From Arthrobacter sp. SLBN-112 (GTDB lineage Bacteria; Actinomycetota; Actinomycetes; Actinomycetales; Micrococcaceae): a stretch of 64,000 bases of DNA. The notes under the pieces were generated by a model, which was not told where the DNA came from, searched no databases, and saw only the letters and a program-made list of their open reading frames with translations. A program made the position numbers and the translations under genes. Positions 55,322 through 64,000 of this stretch are shown piece by piece (positions within the stretch are counted from its first letter, which is position 1; every line of letters begins with the position of its first letter). The stretch lies in NCBI RefSeq assembly GCF_006715225.1, contig NZ_VFMU01000001.1, positions 558,001 to 622,000 on the forward strand, in the 5' to 3' direction.

Positions 55322-55584
55322 TGGCTTCCCCGCCTTCCGCAAGCCGTGCAGCCCCCAAACGGCCGTCGTCGTACCGTCTCTTGTGGAAAGCTGCTGCGTT
55401 CCTTCGAGTGTGACCGGCGTTCCTCAACGTCCCGGCAAGCAGATGCCAAGATTTCCGCAAGATCTGCTGAGTGGCTGTGCAGTACTGGCGGAAGTGGACA
55501 AAGACAACCGTGCTGTCAGCGAAGTCACGGAAACCGGGAGCGCACGAAATGTCCTGTGCGCCTTAATACTGTAGAAGTAGAGCT

Positions 55585-56352
55585 ATGGTCTCTCCCCCCG
55601 AAATCCGCCGTGCGGTGGTCATTGAAGATGACCCGGACACCCGAGGGCTGCTGGTCCACGTCCTGGTCAAGCAGGGCTTCGAGGTCACCCAGGCCGGCGC
55701 AGGGTTGCCGGGAGTGGAGGAGGTCCGCCGCATCAAACCGGATCTGGTGACCCTGGACCTGAACCTGCCGGACCTTGACGGGCTGGAGGTATGCAAGCTC
55801 CTGCGGGAATTCTCGGACGCATTCATCGTGATGCTCACCGCCCGTGCAGACGAACTCGACAAGCTGACCGGCCTGGACAACGGCGCCGACGAATACATCA
55901 GCAAACCGTTCAGCCCCCGGGAACTGCAGTCCCGCATCAACGCCCTGTTCCGGCGCCGCCCCTCACCCGCAGCGGAATCCGCGTCGCGGGGCGAGCTGGA
56001 ACGCGCCACCGAAGTGCAGCAAAGCCTCCTGCCCAAGGAAGATATCCGGGTTGAGGGTTACGACATGGCGGGCTTCTTCCGCCCGTCCCGCAGCGTGGGC
56101 GGGCACTTCTACGACTGGTACCAGACGCCCGACGGGCTCCACCTCACCTTTGCCGACGCCATGGGCAAGGGGGCAGGGCGATCCACCACGCCTCCCAGTT
56201 CAGGGAGGCCATCCAGCGCCACGCGATGTAGTTCAGGCCGGTCAGGACTGGTGGTTGTTAAGACCGACATGACTGAAGCTGTTCCGTCACCGCTTGACAC
56301 CGCCATGGGCCTGCTCTTGAATATTACGTATGCTGAAATAACAGTTCCATGA
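55585..56352 (+). pseudogene. Broken response regulator-PP2C (RsbU-like) gene
   Basis: The N-terminal receiver is complete (VVIEDDPDTRG, phospho-Asp in VTLDLNLPD, Lys in YISKPFSP), followed by the SpoIIE-type phosphatase start (ERATEVQQSLLPK, SRSVGGHFYDWYQ, FADAMGKG). Near 56172 the homology stops and an unrelated low-complexity Ser/Pro/Arg tail follows; the phosphatase domain would need about 130 more residues. The first metal Asp (GGDFYD in active enzymes) is also His here. Most likely a deletion or rearrangement end; a receiver-only function is possible. Confidence 0.75.
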
Positions 56353-56359
56353 TGCGGAA
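56345..56359. promoter_or_regulatory. IclR-type operator upstream of uraD
   Basis: TTCCATGATGCGGAA, 11 of 15 bases identical to the site before hyi, with the same TTCC-N7-GGAA frame, 98 bp before uraD. It suggests joint control of the uraD-uraH and hyi-allB operons. Confidence 0.65.
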
Positions 56360-56457
56360 GCTCTGTTGATGGTGATCCATGAACGGGCGCCGACCTCTCC
56401 GGCATCCGCATAGCCGTCACCATGGATGCCAGCATGACCATCGAGGAAGACGCCAGC

Positions 56458-56955
56458 ATGAAGCTTGCCGAATTCAACGCCGCCGATTCCGCCGCGGCCC
56501 AGGCCACCCTCCGGCCCTGCATCGACGTCAGCCGCTGGGTGGAGGTGGTGGCAGCAGCACGGCCATTCAGCAGCCGTGACCAGCTGCTGGAGTTCGCCGC
56601 CCAGGCAGCAAATCCGTTCACCCCTGCAGAGGTTGAAGCCGCCATGGCCCACCATCCCAGGATCGGGGAACGTCCGACGGCGGCCAGCACCGAAGCGTCC
56701 ATGTCACGTTCCGAGCAGGCCGGGGTGGACCCCGCGGATGCCGCGGCAGCCGAGTCCCTGGCCCGGGGGAACCGCGAGTATGAGGAGAAGTTCGGCCGGG
56801 TCTTCCTTATCCGGGCCGCCGGTCGCACAGCCCCGGCGATCCTGCAGGCCCTGAACCAGCGGCTCACCAACTCCCCCGAAGAAGAAGACACCATCGTGGC
56901 CCAGCAGCTGCGCGAAATCGCCGTACTGCGGCTTGAAGGACTGATCAGCGAATGA
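56458..56955 (+). CDS. uraD: OHCU decarboxylase
   Basis: Decarboxylates 2-oxo-4-hydroxy-4-carboxy-5-ureidoimidazoline to S-allantoin in urate breakdown; 165 aa. AMAHHPRIGERP carries the catalytic His, with GNREYEEKFGRVFLIRAAGRTAPAIL and the Asn/Glu-rich helix NSPEEEDTIVAQQLREIA. ATG 56458 begins the family's typical KLAEFNAA start after GAGGAAG; ATG 56422 and 56434 are upstream alternatives. Overlaps uraH by ATGA. Confidence 0.93.
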   Translation: MKLAEFNAADSAAAQATLRPCIDVSRWVEVVAAARPFSSRDQLLEFAAQAANPFTPAEVEAAMAHHPRIGERPTAASTEASMSRSEQAGVDPADAAAAESLARGNREYEEKFGRVFLIRAAGRTAPAILQALNQRLTNSPEEEDTIVAQQLREIAVLRLEGLISE

Positions 56956-57290
56956 GCATTTCCCACGTGACCACCCACATCCTTGACACCGGTGCCGGGC
57001 GCCCGGCGGCGGGGGTCGCCGTCGTCCTTTTGAAGAACTACTCCGGCAACTGGCGCGAGCTGGCAGCGTCCAGCACGGATACCGACGGCCGGGCCAAGGA
57101 CCTGGGGCCGGAGCAGCTGGAACCCGGGCACTACAAGCTGAACTTCGCCACAGGCAAGTACTACGCCGGGCTGGGGACGGCAACGTTCTTCCCGGAGGTG
57201 GACCTGGTCTTCGAAGTCACCGGCCCAGAGCACTACCATGTGCCCCTGCTTTTGAGCCCGTTCGCCTACTCCACCTACCGCGGCAGCTAG
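56952..57290 (+). CDS. uraH: 5-Hydroxyisourate hydrolase (transthyretin-like)
   Basis: Hydrolyses 5-hydroxyisourate to OHCU; 112 aa, homotetramer family. It begins SHVTTHILDTGAGRPAAGV and ends in the signature YRGS. Coupled to uraD; the next gene is an IclR regulator and no urate oxidase follows, so the first step must be encoded elsewhere. Confidence 0.95.
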   Translation: MSISHVTTHILDTGAGRPAAGVAVVLLKNYSGNWRELAASSTDTDGRAKDLGPEQLEPGHYKLNFATGKYYAGLGTATFFPEVDLVFEVTGPEHYHVPLLLSPFAYSTYRGS

Positions 57291-57371
57291 CGGGAATTCC
57301 GGGAGCCGCTGCGTCAAGCGCGTTAACCCAATGTCATGGCCGTCACAGTTCCCGGCATAGGATCAGGAAGT

Positions 57372-58181
57372 ATGGCTTCGAATAGAGATCCTGAATCCGA
57401 TACCGATGCCGACGGCGGCCAGTCCGGCGGGGTGCAGTCCGTGGAGCGCGCCCTGACGGTTCTGGAAATCCTGGCCCGGGAGGGGCATGCCGGGGTGAGC
57501 GAGATCGCCGAGGAGATGGGGATCCACAAATCCACCGTTTCGCGGCTGATGGGGTCCCTGGTAAGCCGGGAGATGGTTCACCAGAACAGCGAGCGAGGAA
57601 AGTACCAGCTCGGATTTGGCATCCTGCGCCTGGCCAGCTCCATTCCCGCGCGGCTCAGCCTGGTCCACGAGGCACGGCCCGTCCTGGAAAGCCTGGCGGA
57701 GGAATTCAAGGAAACGGTCAACCTTGCCGTCCTGCGCTCCAACTACGCGGTGAACGTGGACCAGGCCATGGGCCCCTCCACGCTGGCCACCTACGACTGG
57801 GTGGGAAGCCTGACACCGCTGCATGCCACGTCCAGCGGCAAGGTGCTCCTGGCCGCGCTCAGCGCCGATGAGCGCGACCGCATCCTGAGGGAGACGGGCC
57901 TGGCTGCCCGCACAGCGCGCACCATCACCAGCCGCAAAGAACTCGACGCGCAGCTGCTCGAGGTAGCCGCCAAGGGGTACGCAGTGGTGCGTGAGGAGTT
58001 CGAGATCGGACTGAATGCCGTGGCCGTGCCCGTCTACAACCACCAAGGCACGGTAATTGGTGCCCTCAGCATCTCAGGGCCGGCCTTCCGCTTCGAGCCG
58101 GAGCAGATTCCAGGCCTGCTGGAATCACTCAAGGAAGCCGGGCTCAAAGTCAGCGCAAACATGGGCTACACCCACCGCTGA
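57372..58181 (+). CDS. IclR-family transcriptional regulator (allantoin-type)
   Basis: 269-aa regulator: HTH around VERALTVLEILAREGHAGVSEIAEEMGIHKSTVSRLMGSLVSREMV, then the IclR effector domain (ARPVLESLAEEFKETVNLAVLRSNYAVNVDQ, HATSSGKVLLAAL, GYAVVREEFEIGLNAVAVPVYNHQGTVIGALSISGP). ATG 57372 is preferred over the frame start at 57336, which lacks homology. Position after uraDH and shared operators point to glyoxylate or allantoate sensing, by analogy with AllR. Confidence 0.88.
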   Translation: MASNRDPESDTDADGGQSGGVQSVERALTVLEILAREGHAGVSEIAEEMGIHKSTVSRLMGSLVSREMVHQNSERGKYQLGFGILRLASSIPARLSLVHEARPVLESLAEEFKETVNLAVLRSNYAVNVDQAMGPSTLATYDWVGSLTPLHATSSGKVLLAALSADERDRILRETGLAARTARTITSRKELDAQLLEVAAKGYAVVREEFEIGLNAVAVPVYNHQGTVIGALSISGPAFRFEPEQIPGLLESLKEAGLKVSANMGYTHR

Positions 58182-58247
58182 GACGGCGCGTTCCTCCAGC
58201 GGCGCAGAAAAAGCAATGGGCGAAGGGACGCCCCACGCTGGCAGCGC

Positions 58248-59180
58248 TCAGAGGTCCTCGTCGAGCCGGCCGGTGAGGATCCGGTTGGCGTTGACCTGCA
58301 GGATGCCGAGCGACTCCTGGATCAGGGGTGAGGCGATGCTGCCCCTGCGCACCGCAGCGACAATGCGGCGCGTGGGCTTTGCCTTACCGGTGATGCGTAG
58401 CCGAACCACGTTTTCGGCGCCATGCAAAGGCGCCAACCGGGGCAGCAGCCCGACGCCCAGCCCCGCACCCACGAATGCGATGTGGGTTTCCCATTCGACG
58501 GCCTCATGGGCAATCCGCGGTGTCACCCCGACTGCCGTGAACGCCGCCGTGAAGAGGGAATGGTAAGTGGAACCGGCGGCCTCCGTGATCCAGGGTTCGG
58601 ACGCCAGCTCTTCAAGCGTCGCTGTTTCGCGTGACGCCAGGGGATGGTCACCGGGAATGATCACGTCCAGTGGATCGTCGAGCAGAACCCTCTGCTCGAA
58701 ACGCGGGTCGTCCTCGCCATAACTTCCGGACTGCATGGCGACAATGACTGCAAGGTCGATTCGTTCCGCAACCAACAAGTCGAAGCAGCGGGCCGGATCA
58801 GCCTCCAGAACCTGTACCTCCAGCAGGGGGCGTGTTGAGCGCAGGGTGGCGGCCAGCGGCGCGAGCAAGTGGGCGGCTGCAGAGGAGAACCCGCCGAGGC
58901 CAAAGTGGGATTGCACCTGGTCGCCGGCCTCCATGGCTGCGGCGCGCAGGCTCTCCCACTGGGCAATAAGGGGATCCGAGCCCGCCACGAGAAAGCGTCC
59001 CGTGGCGGTAAGCCGCACGCCCCGGCCGTCTTTCGTCAGCAGCTGCATTCCAAGCACGCGCTGGAGCTCCCGCAGTTGCGCGGAGACGGCAGATGGAGAA
59101 TACCCCGTGAGCTCCGCAGTAGCGCCGATGGTGCCACAGCGGGCGAACACTCGGAGAGTGGTGAGTCGCGGATCAATCAT
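58248..59180 (-). CDS. LysR-family transcriptional regulator
   Basis: 310 aa: winged HTH at LTTLRVFARCGTIGATAELTGYSPSAVSAQLRELQRVLGM, effector domain from HFGLGGFSSAAAHLLAP to SPLIQESLG. ATG 59180 follows AGGTGC; ATG 59195 is an alternative. Divergent from the Rieske oxygenase operon, so it probably responds to glycine betaine or a related compound and controls its use. Confidence 0.9.
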   Translation of the reverse strand: MIDPRLTTLRVFARCGTIGATAELTGYSPSAVSAQLRELQRVLGMQLLTKDGRGVRLTATGRFLVAGSDPLIAQWESLRAAAMEAGDQVQSHFGLGGFSSAAAHLLAPLAATLRSTRPLLEVQVLEADPARCFDLLVAERIDLAVIVAMQSGSYGEDDPRFEQRVLLDDPLDVIIPGDHPLASRETATLEELASEPWITEAAGSTYHSLFTAAFTAVGVTPRIAHEAVEWETHIAFVGAGLGVGLLPRLAPLHGAENVVRLRITGKAKPTRRIVAAVRRGSIASPLIQESLGILQVNANRILTGRLDEDL

Positions 59181-59339
59181 GCACCTATTTTGCATTGTTA
59201 TCTTCAAAATCTCGCGCTTTTGTTGCAGCACTTGTGACCCTAATCTCATCACTACAGGTTCTTCGACGATGCCGCCAGCACCCACGCACCCTTCGTCAAC
59301 ACGCAACACCCACTACCCATGCCTCCCGGGAGGAAACCC

Positions 59340-60644
59340 ATGACTGCTTCTGTGAACACGCCCCTTAATTCACGCGGAAAACTCGCTGCATCTTTGCCTG
59401 CCGAGCAGCTGGCAGAGATCACCGCGTTGTTTGAGTTCCGGCGCACCGGCTACTCCCTCGATGCCCCCTTCTACACCGATCGCTCGATCTTCAACATCGA
59501 CATGGAGGCCATTTTCGGCCGGCACTGGATCTTTGCCGCCAGCACCGCCGAACTGCCGGAGCCGGGCGACTACGTCACCGTCGATTACGGGCCCTACTCC
59601 CTGATTGTGCTGCGCAACGACGACGGCGCCGTGAACGTCCTGCACAATGTATGCCGCCACCGCGGTGCGCGCGTTCTCACCGAAGCTGCAGGGTCAACCG
59701 GAAACCTGGTTTGCGGGTACCACTCCTGGACCTACTCCCCGGAGGGCAATTTGATCCATGCCTCCGCGCCCGGGGAAACGAAGTTCGACAAGAGCTGCTT
59801 CGGCCTCAAGCGCGCCCACGGCCGCGAGGTCGCCGGACTTATCTTCGTCTGCATTGCGGATGAACCGCCCGCGGACTTCGACGAAACCGCAAAGATCTTC
59901 GAGCCCTACCTCGCGCCCCACGATCTCTCGAAGACAAAGATCGCCTACCAGCAGAACATCATCGAAGAGGGCAACTGGAAGCTCGTCATGGAGAACAACC
60001 GTGAGTGCTACCACTGTGACGGCCACCCCGAGCTCGCCTGCTCCCTCTTCCCCACCTGGGGCCTGACGGAAGGGCTGATCCCGGCGCACCTTGAGGAGGT
60101 ATGGGACCGTAACAAGGAGGCTGAGGCCTCGCTCGAGGAGCGTTGCCGCCGCTACGGCCTTCCCTACGAGGTGGTGGAGCAGCTGGACACACGCATCGCG
60201 GGAATCCGCATTTCACGGGAACCACTCGACGGAGAGGGTGAATCGTTCTCCGCGGACGGGCGCAGGCTCTCCAAGAAGCTGCTGGGCGACTTGCCGGACT
60301 TCCGCCTTGGCCGCTGCTCGATGCACCTGCAGCCCAACAGCTGGTTCCACTTCCAGAGCGACCACGTCATCACGTTCGGTGTCTTCCCCATCAACGAACA
60401 CCAGAGCCTGGTACGCACGACGTGGCTGGTGGCTGACGACGCCGTGGAAGGCGTGGACTACGACCTGGAGAAGCTCACCTACACTTGGAAGCAGACGAAC
60501 CTGCAGGACAAGGCGTTCGTGGAGCTGTGCCAGCAGGGTGCCGGCAGTCCCGCCTACGAGCCCGGTCCCTACATGAAGAGCGAATACCAGGTCGAGGCAT
60601 TCATCAACTGGTACGTGCAGCGCGTGCAGGAGCACTTGGCATGA
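59340..60644 (+). CDS. gbcA: Rieske oxygenase, glycine betaine demethylase-like (GbcA type)
   Basis: Terminal oxygenase of a two-component Rieske system, 434 aa. The Rieske cluster motif is NVCRHRGARV ... CGYHSWTY (Cys104/His106 and Cys125/His128); the mononuclear iron region is ENNRECYHCDGHPEL. Length and order fit GbcA/stachydrine-type demethylases acting on quaternary ammonium compounds. ATG 59340 follows GGGAGG. It overlaps the reductase gene by ATGA and lies near a BCCT betaine transporter. Glycine betaine is the likely substrate; carnitine or proline betaine are possible. Confidence 0.85.
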   Translation: MTASVNTPLNSRGKLAASLPAEQLAEITALFEFRRTGYSLDAPFYTDRSIFNIDMEAIFGRHWIFAASTAELPEPGDYVTVDYGPYSLIVLRNDDGAVNVLHNVCRHRGARVLTEAAGSTGNLVCGYHSWTYSPEGNLIHASAPGETKFDKSCFGLKRAHGREVAGLIFVCIADEPPADFDETAKIFEPYLAPHDLSKTKIAYQQNIIEEGNWKLVMENNRECYHCDGHPELACSLFPTWGLTEGLIPAHLEEVWDRNKEAEASLEERCRRYGLPYEVVEQLDTRIAGIRISREPLDGEGESFSADGRRLSKKLLGDLPDFRLGRCSMHLQPNSWFHFQSDHVITFGVFPINEHQSLVRTTWLVADDAVEGVDYDLEKLTYTWKQTNLQDKAFVELCQQGAGSPAYEPGPYMKSEYQVEAFINWYVQRVQEHLA

Positions 60645-62056
60645 TTGAACTCCTCACCGAAACGGCAATCCAGGAACCACAGCGTATTCGCGGTCTTGAG
60701 ATGCCGTGGAACAGGGTGATGGGAAGCCCGGAGACACCTGCCCGGGCAGCCCGTGCGCTGGGGCCATGGCACCCCCAGGAGTTCATGGCCGAATGTGTCG
60801 AGACCGTTCCCGAGGCCGGCGCCATGATGACCTTCGTCTTCCGGCGCTGCGACGGTGCGCCCCTGGCGTTCCGCGCCGGCCAGTACGTGAACGTCGCATT
60901 TCCCGTGAATGGCGAGGACCAGGAACCGGTGGATCGCAGCTACTCGCTGTCCAGTTCGCCCACGGAGCCGTGGACCTTCAGCATTACCGTCAAGTGCGAC
61001 CCCACGGGATTGGTCTCGCCCTGGGTGCACGAGAACGTCAGACCCGGGACCATTCTTGAGATGCTGGGACCCGTGGGAGCCTTCCACCTGCCCGACGCCG
61101 ACCGGCGGGCACGGTATCTCCTGCTTGCTGCCGGCGCAGGCATCACTCCAGTCATGTCCATGGTCCGGACCATCCACTCCCTGCCCGGGCACGCCGATGT
61201 TGTGGTGCTCTACCACGGCTCGGATGCTGGAGGCTTTGCCTTCCACCGGGAACTGGCCTATATCGCCTCCGTGGACTCTCGCTTCAAGGTCCACTACTCC
61301 CTGGGCGACCGTAGCGTACCGGAGCGGTGGGAAGGGCTTAGAGGAAGGCTGACGGCGGCCATGCTCGAGGAGGTGGCCCCCGATGCCAACGGCCGCCAGG
61401 TATACGCATGTGGTCCCGAGGGCTACTTGAACACCGCCACCGAGCTCCTCCAAAAGGTCGGCGTCGATGACACTTCCATCTACATGGAGTTCTTCTCGGG
61501 AGACCGCCAGACGCTCCTTGAATACCAGGCGGAGGTGGCGCTGGCAACGGACATTGCAGAGGAAATCGCCGAGGAAATCGCTGATTCCGCCGAGGACTAC
61601 TTTGAAGGCCAGCCCGCAGCGTTCGGGCTCTACGAGCCCGGCTACGACGCCGACGGGACCCTGGAGGCCTCAGGGCTGCCGCTGGAAATCAGTGACCCGA
61701 AAGCACCCGGCTCCGACCCCGCCGTCGACAGCCCGGGCATGGAGCCGGAAGCCGGTTCCCCGGATGCCTCAAGCTTCGACACCGTGGGAACAGGCAGCCT
61801 CACCATGTCCTTCATGCGTACCGGCATCAATGTCCGGATCGACCCCACCGAGCACATCCTCGAGGTGGCCCAGCGTGCGGGTGTCAGGATCGGCGCGAAC
61901 TGCAAGGAAGGCATGTGCGGCTCTTGCAAGGTCGTCAAGCTTTCAGGGGATATCGAGATGAACCACCAAGGCGGGATCCGGGCACGGGAAATCTCTGCAG
62001 GCAAGTTCCTGCCCTGCTGCTCCACGGCGCAGACGGACCTGGTGATCGATGCCTAG
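60641..62056 (+). CDS. gbcB: Ferredoxin reductase partner of the Rieske oxygenase (GbcB type)
   Basis: Electron-transfer protein of 471 aa: an N-terminal FAD domain (RSYSLSSSPTEPW), a NAD(P) domain (LLAAGAGITPVMSMVRT, YACGPEGYLNTAT), an acidic linker at about residues 296-382 with EEIAEEIADSAEDYFE, and a C-terminal plant-type [2Fe-2S] domain (NCKEGMCGSCKV...LPCCS). It supplies electrons to the oxygenase. The long acidic linker is unusual for this family. Confidence 0.88.
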   Translation: MIELLTETAIQEPQRIRGLEMPWNRVMGSPETPARAARALGPWHPQEFMAECVETVPEAGAMMTFVFRRCDGAPLAFRAGQYVNVAFPVNGEDQEPVDRSYSLSSSPTEPWTFSITVKCDPTGLVSPWVHENVRPGTILEMLGPVGAFHLPDADRRARYLLLAAGAGITPVMSMVRTIHSLPGHADVVVLYHGSDAGGFAFHRELAYIASVDSRFKVHYSLGDRSVPERWEGLRGRLTAAMLEEVAPDANGRQVYACGPEGYLNTATELLQKVGVDDTSIYMEFFSGDRQTLLEYQAEVALATDIAEEIAEEIADSAEDYFEGQPAAFGLYEPGYDADGTLEASGLPLEISDPKAPGSDPAVDSPGMEPEAGSPDASSFDTVGTGSLTMSFMRTGINVRIDPTEHILEVAQRAGVRIGANCKEGMCGSCKVVKLSGDIEMNHQGGIRAREISAGKFLPCCSTAQTDLVIDA

Positions 62057-62057
62057 C

Positions 62058-62091
62058 CCCTGCTCCGAGCCACTGTCAAGGCGGAGCAGGG
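62058..62091 (+). terminator. Hairpin terminator after gbcB
   Basis: 10-bp stem CCCTGCTCCG/CGGAGCAGGG (62058-62067, 62082-62091) with a 14-nt loop directly behind the stop. Confidence 0.6.
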
Positions 62092-62318
62092 CAGCCCAGA
62101 AATAGGGCTTAAGACTTCAGAAAAACCTTGACACGCGATTGTGGTCCCGGCCACTCTGTTGCTTATAGCGAGACGTGTTGATCCTTGCGGAACAAACGAC
62201 CGCGATGAAGGCACAGCTGGCCTTGCTTACTGAATGCCAGGAAGCCCGCGATCTTCCACCCGGCTTGGGGACGCCGGAGTACAGCACAGCCCATGAATTC
62301 AAACCAAAGGACTTGACA

Positions 62319-64000
62319 TGGCTTTGAACAGCGACATCCGCCCGGATGCCCAACCCCACCTTGAGCTGGAGGAACCCAACCTCGTTTCCGCACCGGAGAA
62401 CCTTCCTTCCTCCCACGAACCACATGACGTGGAGGACACCCAGCAGATCATGCAGGAACTCCGCCAGACCAAGGCCGAACAGGCTGTGGCACAACGCCGG
62501 AACCGTAAGCTCACCCTCGACAAGGCCACCTTTGGCATCACAGGCGTCCTGGCACTGGCCTTCGTGGCCTGGGGTTTCCTCGGCCGGGAGAGCCTGGCCG
62601 CCACGTCAACAGCCGCCCTCGGGTGGGTGATGGAGTACACGGGCTGGCTCTTTATGGTCCTGGCCTCGCTGTTCGTTGTTTTCGTCCTCTGGCTGGCCCT
62701 GGGCAAGTGGGGCAACATCCCCCTCGGCAAGGACGGGGAGAAGCCCGAGTTCCGGACCGTGTCATGGATTGCCATGATGTTTGCGGCCGGCATGGGCATT
62801 GGCCTCATGTTCTACGGTGTGGCCGAGCCGCTCTACCACTACATCTCCCCGCCGCCGGGAACGGTGGACGGCCGGACGCCGGCAGCCATCCAGACGGCCA
62901 TGGCAACCTCCATTTTCCACTGGACCCTGCACCCCTGGGCGATGTACGCCGTCGTGGGCATTGCCATGGCCTACGGCACCTACCGCCTGGGCCGCAGGCA
63001 GCTGATCTCCGCTGCCTTTACCTCACTCTTCGGGCTCCGGGCAGTGGAAGGCCCCGCCGGAAAGTTCATCAACATCCTTGCCATCTTCGCCACGCTCTTC
63101 GGCACCGCCGCATCCCTGGGCCTCGGGGCCCTCCAGATCGGCAGCGGCCTGACCTCGAACGGCTGGGTCGGGGAAATCGGCACGCCGGTCCTGGTGGCCA
63201 TCGTTGCCATCCTGACGGCGTGCTTCGTGGCTTCGGCCGTTTCCGGCATCAGCAGGGGCATTCAATGGCTGTCCAACATCAACATGGTGCTGGCCGTGGT
63301 CCTGGCGCTCATCGTCTTCATTGCCGGGCCTACCCTGTTCATCCTCAACCTCATCCCTGCCGCCGTGGGGGACTACGCGAGGGACCTCGCGGAAATGTCC
63401 TCCCGCACCGAGGCGGTAGGTGATGAAGCCCTGCGCAAATGGATGTCCGGCTGGACCATCTTCTACTGGGCCTGGTGGGTCTCCTGGACGCCGTTCGTGG
63501 GAATGTTCATCGCCCGCATCAGCCGCGGCCGCACCATCCGCCAGTTCGTGACGGGTGTCCTGCTGGTTCCCAGCATCGTCAGCGTCATCTGGTTCGGCAT
63601 CTTTGGCGGCACGGCCTTCCACATCCAGCAGGAAGCGGACAAGGCGGGAACGCCGGGAATGGTGACCACAACCAACGGGGTCCCGAGCATCGACTTCGAC
63701 GGGGCACTGTTCGACCTGGTGAAGAACATGTCCATGCCCGCCTGGCTGACCGCGGCCGTCATCGTCCTGGCCATGGTGCTGGTAGCCATCTTCTTCATCA
63801 CCGGGGCCGACTCGGCGTCGATCATCATGGCCTCCCTGAGCTCCAACGGCGCCGCCGATCCCAAGCGCGGCCTGGTCATCTTCTGGGGGCTCCTCACCGG
63901 CGCCGTGGCCGCGGTCATGCTGCTGGCCGGCGGCGACGAACCGTCCGAGGCGCTCTCCGGCCTGCAGCGGATCACCATCGTGGCGGCCCTGCCGTTCGTG
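62319..64000 (+). CDS. BCCT-family betaine/choline transporter, 3' partial
   Basis: Betaine/carnitine/choline transporter continuing past the window (560 codons present). A 75-residue polar cytoplasmic N-terminus precedes the core: GMGIGLMFYGVAEPLYHY, the LHPWAMYAVVG block and the BCCT signature WAWWVSWTPFVGMFIARISRGRTIRQF. AAAGGA precedes ATG 62319. Placed after the betaine demethylase genes, it probably imports their substrate for use as carbon and nitrogen source or as osmolyte. Confidence 0.92.

Noticed and set aside
55284..55574. Plus-strand 96-codon frame before the broken receiver gene
   Set aside because: Overlaps the minus-strand hypothetical gene at its start, has no ribosome-binding site or recognisable pattern.
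56324..56337. Possible second IclR-type half-site TTACGTATGCTGAA upstream of uraD
   Set aside because: Spacing is one base short of the 15-bp element and match is poor; may be chance.
57349..57363. TTCC-N7-GGAT sequence just before the IclR gene
   Set aside because: Lacks the GCGGAA half found in the other sites; not enough to claim autoregulation.
62128..62133. TTGACA hexamer upstream of the BCCT gene
   Set aside because: No plausible -10 element at 16-18 bp; not listed as a promoter.

Overview
The window looks like chromosomal DNA of a high-GC Gram-positive soil actinobacterium of the Arthrobacter/Pseudarthrobacter type (Micrococcaceae). The reasons are strong G/C third-position bias (long antisense shadow ORFs nearly everywhere), frequent GTG/TTG starts, the gene families present, and dense catabolic islands each with its own regulator. 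No rRNA, tRNA, CRISPR array, transposase or phage gene was seen. The first gene is cut at its 5' end and the last at its 3' end.

Layout. 1-16 kb: a rhamnogalacturonan (pectin RG-I) degradation set, made of a secreted CE12-type acetylesterase, a cytoplasmic PL26/YetA-type enzyme and a secreted PL11 lyase. A near-identical LacI-type palindrome lies upstream of both lyase genes. Interspersed are an acyl-CoA synthetase, a NarL-type two-component system divergent from an ABC exporter, a ZIP transporter, an orphan kinase-type ATPase domain, a flavin reductase and an SRPBCC protein. 16-22 kb: an AsnC regulator divergent from an aminotransferase/YitT pair, an F420-dependent-type reductase, secreted proteins and a threonine/serine dehydratase. 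22-25 kb: LysR divergent from a PrpF-family isomerase and a MatC-like carboxylate transporter. 25-27 kb: a thymidylate-kinase-like protein and a lipoprotein.

27-33 kb: a complete N-acetylglucosamine island. A GntR/UTRA regulator, split PTS EIIA and EIIB genes, a divergent EIIC gene, nagB, cutC and nagA are accompanied by two DasR/NagR-like operators. 33-37 kb: small operons of MBL hydrolase, GyrI-like protein, Rieske/DUF2231 protein and monooxygenase, then a His/Asp-rich secreted protein. 37-41 kb: a tandem AsnC regulator divergent from an M20 amidohydrolase and an MHS transporter. 41-44 kb: an MBL hydrolase, a LacI regulator and a lipoprotein with a cysteine-peptidase-like triad.

44-51 kb: the glyoxylate/allantoin operon hyi-glxR-gcl-glxK-allB. 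51-56 kb: Bcp peroxiredoxin, an MFS transporter, a GvpU-like protein, a GNAT protein, a DNA alkylation repair protein, a previously unlisted 38-residue membrane protein and a broken response-regulator/PP2C gene. 56-58 kb: uraD-uraH and an IclR regulator. The same 15-bp TTCC-N7-GGAA element sits upstream of hyi (twice, centres 21 bp apart) and upstream of uraD, which links the two halves of purine/allantoin catabolism. 58-64 kb: LysR, a glycine-betaine-type Rieske oxygenase with its reductase, and a BCCT transporter running off the end.

Taken together, the window reads as a catabolic segment for plant and microbial polymers and osmolytes: pectin, amino sugar, purine and betaine. Most islands carry their own transporter or regulator. 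The regulatory links (shared operators) are the most informative observations beyond plain gene calls.
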